Shown here: positions 53,999 to 62,897 of the stretch, piece after piece
How the letters are laid out: every line of letters begins with the position of its first letter
Position numbering within the stretch: position 1 is the first letter of the stretch
Source: Myxosarcina sp. GI1
GTDB taxonomy: Bacteria; Cyanobacteriota; Cyanobacteriia; Cyanobacteriales; Xenococcaceae
NCBI RefSeq assembly: GCF_000756305.1
Contig: NZ_JRFE01000006.1
Span: 62,001-126,000 of the forward strand
Length of the DNA: 64,000 nucleotides
Direction: 5' to 3'
Notes under the pieces: model-generated
Told to the model about the DNA's origin: nothing
Databases searched by the model: none
What the model saw: only the letters and a program-made list of their open reading frames with translations
Position numbers and translations under genes: made by a program

Positions 53999-56245
53999 TT
54001 ATCTAACTTCCTTAAACTTATCTAGTCCCGTAAAGAATTTTTCGCTAAACAAACTCAAAACCGTGCGATTTTCTCTAACTCTGATGTTTGCCTGAACGCC
54101 CATACCAGACTGTAAAGGTACTTTTTCACCTCTAATAGTAAGGAATGGTTGGTCTAAACTAACTTTGGCGGTATAGCGGAAAAAATCATAAGGTGGTTCT
54201 GGCGGTAAAGAATCTTTACTAATAAACGTTACTTCCCCTTTTACATCGCCAAACTCACTGTAGGGAAAAGCAGAAATTCTAACATCCGTTGCCATTCCTT
54301 GGCGTACAAACCCAATATCTTCTGGTTTGATAAATACTTCGGCTACTAGTTCGTCTTCAGGAACGATTTGTAAAACTGGTTCTGCCGCTTGACCTGCTGG
54401 AGGAACATAGCCAGGATAGGCTCTCAGGTCAAAGATTTCGCCATCGACGGGAGAAACTATTTTTTGATATTTTAGGGTTTGTTTGGCACCGCTAACTTGA
54501 CTGTTAAGTTCGGCAATTTGCTTGTCATTCTCAACAATACTTTTATTTAACTGACTGTCAATATCGGCAATACGCTGGCGATTTTCGGCAATTCTATCGA
54601 GAATCTCTTTTTCTGACAGGGCTGACGTATTAGTAAGTTCTGCTTGCGCCTGATTGATATCTAAGCGCAATCTTTGTTCTTCTTCTAACAAACGCTGAAT
54701 TTCTGCTTGGGTAGTTGTTACCTCTTGCTGTTGGCGATCGCGCTCGATCGTGCCTTCGGCTCTTTGCTGCATCAAGGTAGCGCGGCGGTCGTTTACCTCC
54801 TGTCGCTGTCTATCGCTCTGAATTTTAGATAGCGCACCTTCTTTTACCAACGGCTCGATTGAATCTAGAGTTTCTTGTTCGATTTTCAAGCTTTCCTCGG
54901 CTTGAGCAACTGTTTCTTGATTGCGGCGATCGATTTCTGCCAAGACCTGTTTGGCTGTAGCTAGTTTTTCTCTATTATCACCTAGCTGTAGTTGATTTTG
55001 ATTTAGCTGTCTTTCTAGCTGTTCGACTTCTAATCTCGCAGCAGCCACCCGAGAATTTAGTTCGGCTTCAGATATTCTCAGTCGGCTTCTTTGTTCGGCA
55101 GAAAGATTATTACCATTCCCTCCTAACTGAGCGCGAAGCAACTGATTTTCAGCCTGCAACTCGGCGCGATTGCGGGTTAGAGAGGTTATTTCACTAGGAA
55201 GTTTGAGTTTGTTAACCGCTTCGCTAACTCGCTCTGGCTGTATTTCGCCGTTCATTAAAGCCCGATAGAATTTGTTTTCTTGTTGGAGTGACTGACGAAC
55301 TTGTTGGTAAGAGTCTAACTGTGCCTGAGAAGTAGTCGAATCTAAAACCAATAATAAATCGCCTTTTTGTACTCTTTCTCCTTCTTCTACTGCTACTTCT
55401 TCTACCACGCCATTGGTAGGTACCTGAATTTCTTTGAGTTTGCCAATGGGTTTGATTTGTCCCTGGGCAGGAACTACCTGTTCGATTTTAGCGACTGCCG
55501 CCCAGAAAACCGTAAATACCGTCACACCTACAATACCCCAAATAATAGCCCGCGACCATTTAGGCGATTGTCGCAGCATAACTGTCTGCTCGAACTTTTC
55601 GGGGGCGAACGAGTCCGAACGTCTGGCAAGAGCGGAAGAATCTTCTTGGCTATTCGTACCGACTAGCTGGCTAAAAGTATTAGTTGCTGGGCGATCGCCT
55701 GATGCGGTTTGCGCCGCTAGAGAAGATTGAGCGGCAGTTGATTCGGTACCGTTTTTTTTGGGTAACATCGCCAAATTGCGATAAACTCCAGGTCCAATCT
55801 GTGCGTAGCCGCGATGCACCGACTTAATTGCGTCGGTGAGTTCTTTAGCTGGGGTTCCCTTAAGCAAATAACCCATTGCGCCACAACTAAGAGAGCTAGA
55901 AACATATTCCTGGTTATCAAATGTGCTTAAAACTAGTACTTTGACGTGAGGGAACTTTTGACAGATTATTTTAGTAGCTTCCACTCCGTTCATGCCTGGC
56001 ATTTCCATGTCCATTAGCAAGACATCAGGTCGAATGCTCTCTAATTTTTTAATGGCTTCTTTGCCATTACTTGCCATATCGATTATTTCCAGGTCTTTAT
56101 CTGTCTGAATCAAAGCTCTTAGACCTTCGCGAATCATTTTTTGATCGTCTACAATCGCAATTTTTATAGTTTCTTGCTGTAGACTAGTGCGGTTACCCGA
56201 AGGATACGCTTCGCGATCGCCATTGTTGCTAGTTAGGTTCATCAT
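53999..56245 (-). CDS. Response-regulator receiver fused to HlyD-type membrane fusion protein
   Basis: This 748-residue protein joins two classes. Residues about 26-145 form a NarL-type receiver domain: acidic D33-D34, phospho-acceptor D79 in LLMDMEMPG, the conserved Ser/Thr in VLVLSTF and Lys in YLLKG, all intact. No DNA-binding domain follows. Then come a linker, one membrane helix (about 231-250), a lipoyl-like hairpin (VPTNGVVEEVAVEEGERVQKG), a long coiled coil (about 310-590) and a second barrel domain (YQKIVSPVDGEIFDLRAYPG). The second half is an HlyD-type periplasmic adaptor for type I secretion or efflux. Residues about 9-20 are encoded by a HIP1 repeat. No ABC transporter is adjacent. 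Confidence 0.9.
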   Translation of the reverse strand: MMNLTSNNGDREAYPSGNRTSLQQETIKIAIVDDQKMIREGLRALIQTDKDLEIIDMASNGKEAIKKLESIRPDVLLMDMEMPGMNGVEATKIICQKFPHVKVLVLSTFDNQEYVSSSLSCGAMGYLLKGTPAKELTDAIKSVHRGYAQIGPGVYRNLAMLPKKNGTESTAAQSSLAAQTASGDRPATNTFSQLVGTNSQEDSSALARRSDSFAPEKFEQTVMLRQSPKWSRAIIWGIVGVTVFTVFWAAVAKIEQVVPAQGQIKPIGKLKEIQVPTNGVVEEVAVEEGERVQKGDLLLVLDSTTSQAQLDSYQQVRQSLQQENKFYRALMNGEIQPERVSEAVNKLKLPSEITSLTRNRAELQAENQLLRAQLGGNGNNLSAEQRSRLRISEAELNSRVAAARLEVEQLERQLNQNQLQLGDNREKLATAKQVLAEIDRRNQETVAQAEESLKIEQETLDSIEPLVKEGALSKIQSDRQRQEVNDRRATLMQQRAEGTIERDRQQQEVTTTQAEIQRLLEEEQRLRLDINQAQAELTNTSALSEKEILDRIAENRQRIADIDSQLNKSIVENDKQIAELNSQVSGAKQTLKYQKIVSPVDGEIFDLRAYPGYVPPAGQAAEPVLQIVPEDELVAEVFIKPEDIGFVRQGMATDVRISAFPYSEFGDVKGEVTFISKDSLPPEPPYDFFRYTAKVSLDQPFLTIRGEKVPLQSGMGVQANIRVRENRTVLSLFSEKFFTGLDKFKEVR

Positions 56246-56765
56246 AGGTCTATATAAATTATTAGAAAATTTAGTATTGCGAAATTTCCGAACTTTTTGA
56301 GAACAATCTCTGTGAGACTACCAAAAGTTGAGTTTTCACCACATACTGGCAAAGATCTACAAAACAGATCTACAAATTCTACCAATGGTCAAATAGGATT
56401 GCGATTTCAAAATTCGAGAGATTGTTGCTGGCAAACCAAATCTAGATTATTGAATAACCATGTTTGCAACTCGCAATCATACTCAATGTTTCGCTTTACA
56501 CTATTACTCCGCTTATGCTTACAAGAAATTACTCAAACTAAAAACATAGTCGGTATTATTTTGCCCAGATCGCTAAAATAATCTCACAATTTAATTAATT
56601 CGACTATAACCAATATTTTGATAACTAGACATTAAATGAAGGTTAGAATGCTACGATTGCGTCGTAGCTTTGTGCTACAGTAACAATTCATAACAAGTAG
56701 CTGATTGTTCTACAATACAGTAGATAGACATCAATTTTTTTTACTTTAAAATCCCGATATTTTTT
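56246..56765. other. 520-bp divergent intergenic region
   Basis: It lies between the receiver-HlyD gene (minus) and ftrC (plus). A TTG frame of 94 codons at 56297-56581 reads like chance (Ser/Asn/Thr/Arg-rich, no fold pattern) and is not called. Two mutually exclusive hairpins upstream of ftrC are annotated at 56651-56678. No clear -35/-10 pair was found for either gene. Confidence 0.5.
56651..56678 (+). promoter_or_regulatory. Overlapping alternative hairpins upstream of ftrC
   Basis: CTACGA (56651-56656) pairs with TCGTAG (56662-56667), and GTAGC (56664-56668) pairs with GCTAC (56674-56678). The two stems share GTAG, so only one can form at a time, as in attenuator-like switches. They lie about 90 bases before the ftrC ATG. 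It is not known whether this part is transcribed. Confidence 0.3.
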
Positions 56766-57134
56766 ATGAGTTCAGCCAAATCTCCCGCCAAAAATCCAGA
56801 CAAAACTTTACAGTCAATGACCAAGTTTGCCCAACAGTATGCTAGAAGTACTGATACCTATTTTTGTAGTGACTTGTCTGTAACTGCTGTAGTAATTGAA
56901 GGATTGGCAAGACATAAAGACGAACTAGGAGCACCTTTATGCCCTTGCCGTCACTATGAAGATAAACAAGCCGAAGTAAAGAATACTTTCTGGAACTGTC
57001 CCTGTGTTCCAATGCGAGAAAGAAAAGAATGTCACTGTATGTTATTTATTACTCCAGACAACGAATTTGCTGGCGACAAACAAGAAATCGAGCTAGAGAT
57101 GATTAAAGAAGTTCGCGAAAATACGCAATCTTAA
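56766..57134 (+). CDS. ftrC: Ferredoxin-thioredoxin reductase catalytic (beta) subunit
   Basis: This 122-residue 4Fe-4S protein passes electrons from photoreduced ferredoxin to the thioredoxin disulfide. All seven expected cysteines are visible: YFCSD, PLCPCRHYE, FWNCPCVPMRE and ECHCMLFIT. They include the CPC, CPC and CHC motifs that hold the cluster and the redox-active disulfide. Length is typical. Ends 14 bases before the DUF309 gene. Confidence 0.96.
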   Translation: MSSAKSPAKNPDKTLQSMTKFAQQYARSTDTYFCSDLSVTAVVIEGLARHKDELGAPLCPCRHYEDKQAEVKNTFWNCPCVPMRERKECHCMLFITPDNEFAGDKQEIELEMIKEVRENTQS

Positions 57135-57148
57135 TTGAATTTTAATAA

Positions 57149-57631
57149 ATGTCATCTCCAGCATTTTGGCAGGGTATAGAAGAGTTTAATCAACGGCAAT
57201 TTTATGCCTGTCACGATACTCTCGAAGCTATTTGGCTCGAAGCTTCAGAATTAGACAAGAGATTTTATCAGGGAGTCTTACAAATTGCTGTAGCGTGTTA
57301 CCATCTCGGTAACTATAACTGGCGGGGTGCGGTAATGCTGTTAGGAGAAGGTATTAGACGATTGTACGATTACCAACCTTCCTATCACGGTATCGATGTC
57401 GAGTTATTGCTGCATCAGAGTATTCAGCTGTTGCACAATCTACAGCAACTCGATCCAGAGCGAGCAGAAGAGTTTTATTGCCAGTTAGCAGCCAAACAAC
57501 AGCAAAGTAGCGAGCGAGCGTCTGCGGAACTTGCAAATACACTCCACTCATCTAACGAACGTGAAATAGATCTGACTCATGGTTGTCAACTTCCTTACAT
57601 TCTGAAAGTCTCCGATCGCGCCCAGGGTTAG
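57149..57631 (+). CDS. DUF309-family protein
   Basis: This 160-residue protein has the DUF309 helical signature FWQGIEEFNQRQFYACHDTL, then EAIWLEASELDKRFYQGVLQ and LGNYNWRGAVMLLGEGIRRL. The HDTLE block near residue 22 is the conserved core. The family has no established function; it is often found with photosynthesis-related genes in cyanobacteria. The start lies 14 bases after the ftrC stop, so they probably share a transcript. Confidence 0.9.
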   Translation: MSSPAFWQGIEEFNQRQFYACHDTLEAIWLEASELDKRFYQGVLQIAVACYHLGNYNWRGAVMLLGEGIRRLYDYQPSYHGIDVELLLHQSIQLLHNLQQLDPERAEEFYCQLAAKQQQSSERASAELANTLHSSNEREIDLTHGCQLPYILKVSDRAQG

Positions 57632-57792
57632 AACTATAAAATGAGCCGCATTAGGGGAACCGTAACGCTAAATAACTCGTCAAGAGCAAGTGAAGTATAT
57701 AACTTGTCAGACAAAAATAACTCACGCTATCGATATTTTAAAACCTGCTATCTAGCATCGAAACCGACGGGGTACAAGTTTTTAGCAAAGTT

Positions 57793-57815
57793 AGCCCCGT
57801 TAGTTAGGGGCTTTT
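57793..57815 (+). terminator. Rho-independent terminator or attenuator upstream of the lptA-like gene
   Basis: A 6-bp stem AGCCCC (57793-57798)/GGGGCT (57807-57812) with an 8-nt loop is followed by TTTT (57812-57815). It lies 162 bases after the DUF309 stop and 55 bases before the next ATG. It most simply ends the ftrC-DUF309 transcript; it could also attenuate the lpt genes. Confidence 0.65.
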
Positions 57816-57870
57816 AAAATGACAAATAACTCACACACCAATCTATTGGTAAGTCTTATTATTAAGAATT

Positions 57871-58308
57871 ATGTCTGCAAGCTGGCGATCTTTTCGCAAT
57901 AGAATATTAAAAATTATTACAGTAGTCGCGATCGCTTTTACTCCTGCTAGTGTGTTGGCGCAGAATACAAGTTCGGGAGGAGCGATTACCCTTCGTTCTG
58001 ACGTTCAAGAATCTAATTCCGAAACTGGAGTAATTACGGCCAGGGGTAATGTCAAAATAGACTATCCAGTCAAACAGCTTCAGGCAACAGCAGCACAAGC
58101 ACAATATTTTACTCGCGAACGGCGTTTGGTACTGACCGGCAATGTATATGTTTTGCAACAGGGCAACAGTATGCGAGCCGAAACTCTAACCTATTTAGTT
58201 GATGAAGGTAAGTTTATTGCTACTCCTAAAGACAATCGCCAGGTAGAATCGACATATATCGTCACCGAACCAATTCCCGATAATAGCGAAGAACAGCTTA
58301 ATAATTAA
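57871..58308 (+). CDS. LptA/OstA-like lipopolysaccharide transport protein
   Basis: This 145-residue secreted protein has an N-terminal signal (ITVVAIAFTPASVLAQ, cut near residue 31), then an OstA-like beta-jellyroll: TGVITARGNVKIDYPVKQLQ, ARERRLVL-like strands (TRERRLVLTGNVYVLQQG) and AETLTYLVDEGKFIA. Such proteins bridge LPS from inner to outer membrane. Its TAA is directly followed by the GTG of the lptB-like gene, so they are translationally coupled. Confidence 0.88.
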   Translation: MSASWRSFRNRILKIITVVAIAFTPASVLAQNTSSGGAITLRSDVQESNSETGVITARGNVKIDYPVKQLQATAAQAQYFTRERRLVLTGNVYVLQQGNSMRAETLTYLVDEGKFIATPKDNRQVESTYIVTEPIPDNSEEQLNN

Positions 58309-59037
58309 GTGAGTTTATTTTTAAAAAATATCCATAAATCTTATGGAAAAAAAGCTATAGTCAGCCGTGTCAATCTCCGCGTTTTACCAGGAGAAATAGT
58401 TGGCTTATTAGGTCCTAATGGTGCTGGTAAAACTACCACTTTCTATGTGGCTACGGGAACTGTCGCTCCTAATGAAGGTAAAGTTTTACTTGGAGATCGC
58501 AATATTACCAAGCTTCCCCTGCATCAAAGAGCGCGGTTGGGTATTGGTTATCTTACCCAACAACCAAGCATTTTTCGCAATTTGAGCGTTCGCGATAATA
58601 TTTTATTGGTATTGGAACAAACAGGTATCCCTCATTCTGCTAGAGAAATTCGCCTCCAGCAGATTCTCAAAGAATTTCGCCTCGAAAAAATTGCCACTAC
58701 TCTCGGTTCTCAAGTATCTGGGGGAGAAAGAAGGCGCACCGAGCTAGCTAGAGCTTTAGCTGCTGGCATTGACGGACCAAAATACTTACTGTTAGACGAA
58801 CCATTTGCAGGAGTCGATCCTATTGCCGTAGCAGAAATGCAAACAATTATTGCCAAATTGCGCGATCGCGCTATGGGAATTTTGATTACCGATCACAATT
58901 TTCGTGAAACTTTAGCTATTACCGACCGCGCTTATGTTTTGCGAGACGGTCAAATTCTTGCTTCTGGTACGACAGAAGAACTATACGATAATCCTTTAGT
59001 CAAAAAGTATTATCTGGGAGATAGCTTTAAAATTTGA
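58309..59037 (+). CDS. lptB: LptB-like ABC transporter ATPase
   Basis: This 242-residue ATPase powers LPS extraction from the inner membrane. Walker A LLGPNGAGKTTTFY, Q-loop YLTQQPSIFRNLSV (the LptB type of Q-loop), signature VSGGERRRTELARAL, Walker B YLLLDEPFAGVDP and H-loop ITDHNFRETL are all present. GTG start at 58309. LptF/G are not in the window. The cytoplasmic location is clear since there are no membrane helices. Confidence 0.94.
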   Translation: MSLFLKNIHKSYGKKAIVSRVNLRVLPGEIVGLLGPNGAGKTTTFYVATGTVAPNEGKVLLGDRNITKLPLHQRARLGIGYLTQQPSIFRNLSVRDNILLVLEQTGIPHSAREIRLQQILKEFRLEKIATTLGSQVSGGERRRTELARALAAGIDGPKYLLLDEPFAGVDPIAVAEMQTIIAKLRDRAMGILITDHNFRETLAITDRAYVLRDGQILASGTTEELYDNPLVKKYYLGDSFKI

Positions 59038-59068
59038 GCAGAATTCTGATTTCATTCGTATAAGAAGT

Positions 59069-62000
59069 CTATTTTAATTCTTCCCGTATTAAATAATTAT
59101 TTAATCTGGTTGCTAATACTCTAACATTCGGTTCTTGTAGTAGAGAAAAATGATCGCCTGGAACTTTGGCAACTTTTAGCTGGGGTGCAATTGTTGGTTG
59201 CCAACCAAGGGTAGGAAACAATAATAAAGCGAGTTTACGGCTAAAAAACGAATGATAACTGGCTTTAGTTGCCACAAATAAAGATACTGGTAGTTCGTAA
59301 GGTCGAATAATATAAGAATCTCGTCGCTCGGCAAGAGAGCGATCGAGATGGGAACGGGATTTTGTCTGACTATGTACGGAGGGAGACTCGGTAATTCCCA
59401 AAAGACGAGTTAACCGATTCCAATTAGTCCGCAGCGTATAGTCAAGGTGCTGATATAGTCGATAGCTTGGCTGAGTGCCAAAAGTATCTAACAAAAATAG
59501 CATCGCTGCCGGTTTGCCTATCGCTTTAAGCTGTTGGCAAATTTCCCAAGCCAGAAAACCGCCAAAAGAATAGCCACAGAAAAAATAGGGAGGATCGGGC
59601 TGTACGGCTAAAATATCACGTAGATGATAGGCGGCTAGTTCTTTGATTTGGCGGCTAGTGCCTTCAATTGCATAGTAACCAGACTCTAAAAAATACAAAC
59701 CTCGTTCTGGGTCGATATATTTAGCTAATGAAGCGATTTCATCGTAGGCGTTAGCGCAGATAAATAGCGGCGGTTTAATACTGCGATCGCGTACTGCTAC
59801 CATCAACGAGTTAGGACGATTGCGCTTACCACCGCGACCCGCAACAATAGTTAACAATAATCTAGCTTGTTCGGGCGAAATACTAGAAAAAATTGGCAAG
59901 TCATTAACAGAGCGATTCGAGCGCAAGCTTGTCGCCATTTGTTCGATAGTATTTAACGTCGATAGAGTTTCTATAGATAGGGTTTTATTTAAGGTGCGTT
60001 CGACTGCGACTATTAAATTCATCGCTAAGATCGAATTACCCCCCAAATCGATAAAATTACTTTTTACACCAATGGGACTAACCTGAAGTATTTTTTCCCA
60101 GATTTGAACTAGTTTTGCTTCTAAGCGATCGCGTGGAGCGACATATTCATCATCGATGGCGCGATCGCGTAAATTTACTGGCGGTAGAGCCAGGCGATCT
60201 ATTTTACCGTTGAGAGTTTGGGGCAAACTGTTTAAAGTTACAAAGGCAGTGGGAATCATGTAGGCTGGCAACTGTTGCTTGAGAAAATTCCGCAGTTCTT
60301 GGGGAGAAGGACTTTGGCTTGCGACAACCACATAAGCAACTAAAGTTTTATTCCCTGACGAGTCATTAACGTCAATAACAACTGCCTCTGTAACGTTGGG
60401 GTGTTGCTTAATAACTGCTTCGATTTCGCCAACTTCAATGCGAAAACCACGAATTTTAATCTGGCGGTCGAGACGACCCAAACAGTCTACCGTCCCGTCT
60501 TCCAAATAACGAGCTAAATCTCCAGTTTTATATAGGCGAGCTTCCGTTCTCTTGTCAAAAGGATCTGGGATAAATTTAGCTGCGGTCAGTTCGGGTCGAT
60601 TGAGATAACCCCTTGCCAAACAATCACCACCGATATGTAACTCCCCAGGTACGCCAATTGGTACGGGTCGCAAATGGCGATCGAGAATATAATATTTAAC
60701 ATTATTTAAAGGACGACCGATGGAAATAAAGTCTGAAGCAGTAACTTCACAAGCAGACGACCAAATAGTTGCTTCTGTAGGACCGTACATATTCCAAAGG
60801 CGATCGCATATAGGTAATAACTGCTCGGCTAAGTCTTTAGATAGTGGTTCTCCACCAGAGAGAATTTTTAATTGAGGACTGCCTTGCCATCCCGCAGCTA
60901 ATAATAATTGCCAAGTTACTGGGGTAGCCTGCGCGATCGTAACTTTATGTCGCGACAAAACTCGATCTAATTGTCTGCCATCTGCTGCAACTCGACGACT
61001 GGCTATAATTAATTTCGCTCCTACTATTAAAGGCAGAAAAATTTCAGCAACGGAAATGTCAAAGCAAATTGTCGTCACTGATAATAAAGTATCTTCGGCA
61101 GCAATCCCTGGCTTACCGTCGATCATTGCAGTTAATAAATTAACTGCCGTGCGATGCTCGATTTGTACTCCTTTAGGTTTACCCGTAGAACCAGAAGTAT
61201 AAATCACATAAGCTAAATTATTAGGAGCCAGGTAACTTGTTAGTTCGCAACTGCTTTGAGCGAAGGAATTTATACCTCGATCTAGATAGACGATTTGTAG
61301 CGACTGCGAAATAGTTAAATCTAAATTAAGATTACTTTGAGTTAGTAAAACACTTAGTTTGGTATCTTCTACCATGTAGTTCAAACGTTCGACTGGATAA
61401 GTCGGATCGAGAGGCACATAAGCACCACCAGCTTTAAGTATTGCTAATATTCCTACTATCATTTCGGGCGAACGTTCGACACAAATACCCACCAAAACGT
61501 TTGATTTTACTCCCAATTCTTGTAAGTATGCGGCGAGTAAATTAGCTCGCTCGTCTAGTTCTCTGTAAGTAAACTCTTGGTTGTCAAAAACTAAAGCAAT
61601 TCGTTCTGGCGTTTTTCGAGCTTGTGCTGCTACTGCCTGATGGAGACATAAAAAATTAAGATTTTTATCGGTCTTAGTATCGTTCCAGGTTGTCAGAATC
61701 TGCTGTTGTTCGGCAGCAGTTAATAAAGGTAAATCGATAATATTGCTTTCAGGACTGGCGATAATTCCTTCAAGTAAGGTTTGCCAGTGTTTTAGCATTC
61801 TGGCAATTGTTTGAGCTTTAAACAAATTGCAATTATAAGCAAACTTACAAGCTAAACCTTCTGTTTTTTCGATAATTTCTAAAATTAAGTCTAGATCTAA
61901 TTTTTCTGTATCAAAGTAATTTGTTTGGCTCTGTAAATCGCTACTTTTAAACTGAAAAAATACTCGAATTAAATGAAAATTATTAGTAACTAAATCGATA

Positions 62001-62350
62001 TTGGATTTATGAGAAAGCGCGATCGCTCGTTCGAGTTTGAGGGTTAGTCGATCGAAATTGAGATCGTCTTCTAACTGCAAGCGCACAATGCTCGACTGAA
62101 AATCTTTATCGGCAAAAATTTGAGTTCCTATAGCGATATCTTTTTGGCTCGTGTAGCGATCGAGCAGCAAATAAAAAGCGGCGAGCAATTTAGTAGATAA
62201 TTTGCTACATACGAATTTGTCTGAATATCTTAATAAATCATACTGTCGGCGATCGAGAAGTAAACTTTGACTGGCTTGTTTGTAGGTTTTAAGACTCGAT
62301 CGCGGTATGTCTGTGGGTAATTCTACAATTGGTAATTTGTCGCTTTCCAC
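59069..62350 (-). CDS. Stand-alone NRPS: half condensation-A-PCP-thioesterase
   Basis: This 1093-residue protein starts with only the C-terminal half of a condensation domain (about 1-225; LPTDIPRSSLKTYKQASQSL is a mid-domain block), so the HHxxxDG site is absent. Adenylation spans about 228-715 with YVIYTSGSTGKPKG, MYGPTEATIW, YKTGDLARYLEDG and NGKIDRLALP; by-eye code DIAALGMIW plus K, Asp235 kept, substrate not assigned. The PCP has LGGNSILAM. A thioesterase (about 835-1090) has GYSFGG (Ser near 925) and PGDHFSLL. It is 10 kb from the polysaccharide locus on the opposite strand. It could make a small product alone, or supply an amino acid in trans. Confidence 0.93.
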   Translation of the reverse strand: MESDKLPIVELPTDIPRSSLKTYKQASQSLLLDRRQYDLLRYSDKFVCSKLSTKLLAAFYLLLDRYTSQKDIAIGTQIFADKDFQSSIVRLQLEDDLNFDRLTLKLERAIALSHKSNIDLVTNNFHLIRVFFQFKSSDLQSQTNYFDTEKLDLDLILEIIEKTEGLACKFAYNCNLFKAQTIARMLKHWQTLLEGIIASPESNIIDLPLLTAAEQQQILTTWNDTKTDKNLNFLCLHQAVAAQARKTPERIALVFDNQEFTYRELDERANLLAAYLQELGVKSNVLVGICVERSPEMIVGILAILKAGGAYVPLDPTYPVERLNYMVEDTKLSVLLTQSNLNLDLTISQSLQIVYLDRGINSFAQSSCELTSYLAPNNLAYVIYTSGSTGKPKGVQIEHRTAVNLLTAMIDGKPGIAAEDTLLSVTTICFDISVAEIFLPLIVGAKLIIASRRVAADGRQLDRVLSRHKVTIAQATPVTWQLLLAAGWQGSPQLKILSGGEPLSKDLAEQLLPICDRLWNMYGPTEATIWSSACEVTASDFISIGRPLNNVKYYILDRHLRPVPIGVPGELHIGGDCLARGYLNRPELTAAKFIPDPFDKRTEARLYKTGDLARYLEDGTVDCLGRLDRQIKIRGFRIEVGEIEAVIKQHPNVTEAVVIDVNDSSGNKTLVAYVVVASQSPSPQELRNFLKQQLPAYMIPTAFVTLNSLPQTLNGKIDRLALPPVNLRDRAIDDEYVAPRDRLEAKLVQIWEKILQVSPIGVKSNFIDLGGNSILAMNLIVAVERTLNKTLSIETLSTLNTIEQMATSLRSNRSVNDLPIFSSISPEQARLLLTIVAGRGGKRNRPNSLMVAVRDRSIKPPLFICANAYDEIASLAKYIDPERGLYFLESGYYAIEGTSRQIKELAAYHLRDILAVQPDPPYFFCGYSFGGFLAWEICQQLKAIGKPAAMLFLLDTFGTQPSYRLYQHLDYTLRTNWNRLTRLLGITESPSVHSQTKSRSHLDRSLAERRDSYIIRPYELPVSLFVATKASYHSFFSRKLALLLFPTLGWQPTIAPQLKVAKVPGDHFSLLQEPNVRVLATRLNNYLIREELK

Positions 62351-62897
62351 CGATATTTTTGTCTTTGTATTATAAAAAAAACTTATGTGTTAGCAATGGC
62401 GTTCTATTAACACATAAAATAAAGCCACGTATTTCTTATATACGTTTAAAACAAAATTTGCATTCATTTTAAGTGCAATAGCGACGATAATAGCTGACAA
62501 TAAATTTCGAAGTCTAAATATTATTTAACCATTATTTATAATATTTAGGAAAAAATTTAGATAAGACACAAATATACAGCAGTTTTTTGCTACTAGTACT
62601 ATAGATAGAGCAACCGTTTAAAAATCTCGAAAGCCTTACCAACCAATAGAACTCCAGTTCTATTAAAGAGTTGCTGGCAAGCAGACAAGCCGTAGAAGTA
62701 ATTTTTCTACGGCTTTATGACATACAATTTATTTCGTTAAGTTATCAACATAGAAGGTGAAAAAAGGTAAGGTTGCCTTACCATCTCTAATCATCTTGTA
62801 GAACAAAGATCGATTGGGTATAAGAACTTTTGTATTAATAACAATTATTAGTTATTAATGAGCAAAATCGATGTGTTCAATGCTCATTGTTCGTTGT
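62351..62897. other. 547-bp intergenic region with hairpins
   Basis: It lies between two minus-strand genes. There is no coding frame. It holds a series of plus-strand hairpins (62645-62664 and 62687-62715, annotated as an ncRNA candidate) and a further GGTAAGG-TTG-CCTTACC stem at 62766-62782. The promoter of the NRPS should be in the left part, but I see no strong boxes. Confidence 0.6.
62608..62716 (+). ncRNA. Candidate small structured RNA
   Basis: A -10-like TATAGAT (62600-62606) precedes about 110 nt that fold into two strong hairpins: AATAGAAC/GTTCTATT with loop TCCA (62645-62664), and AAGCCGTAGAA/TTCTACGGCTT, an 11-bp perfect stem with a 7-nt loop (62687-62715). The second ends in CTTT, like a weak terminator. 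No -35 is evident and I cannot match a known RNA family. Confidence 0.35.

Noticed and set aside
55367-55730. Two plus-strand frames of about 99 codons
   Set aside because: They are antisense to the conserved HlyD hairpin and receiver linker, so they are shadows.
56297-56581. 94-codon TTG frame
   Set aside because: It has low-complexity composition, no ribosome site and no fold pattern, and lies in a divergent promoter region.
57821-57850. Yfr1-like small RNA motif
   Set aside because: A CTCACACA-like stretch occurs near 57831, but the Yfr1 core and flanking stems are not present.
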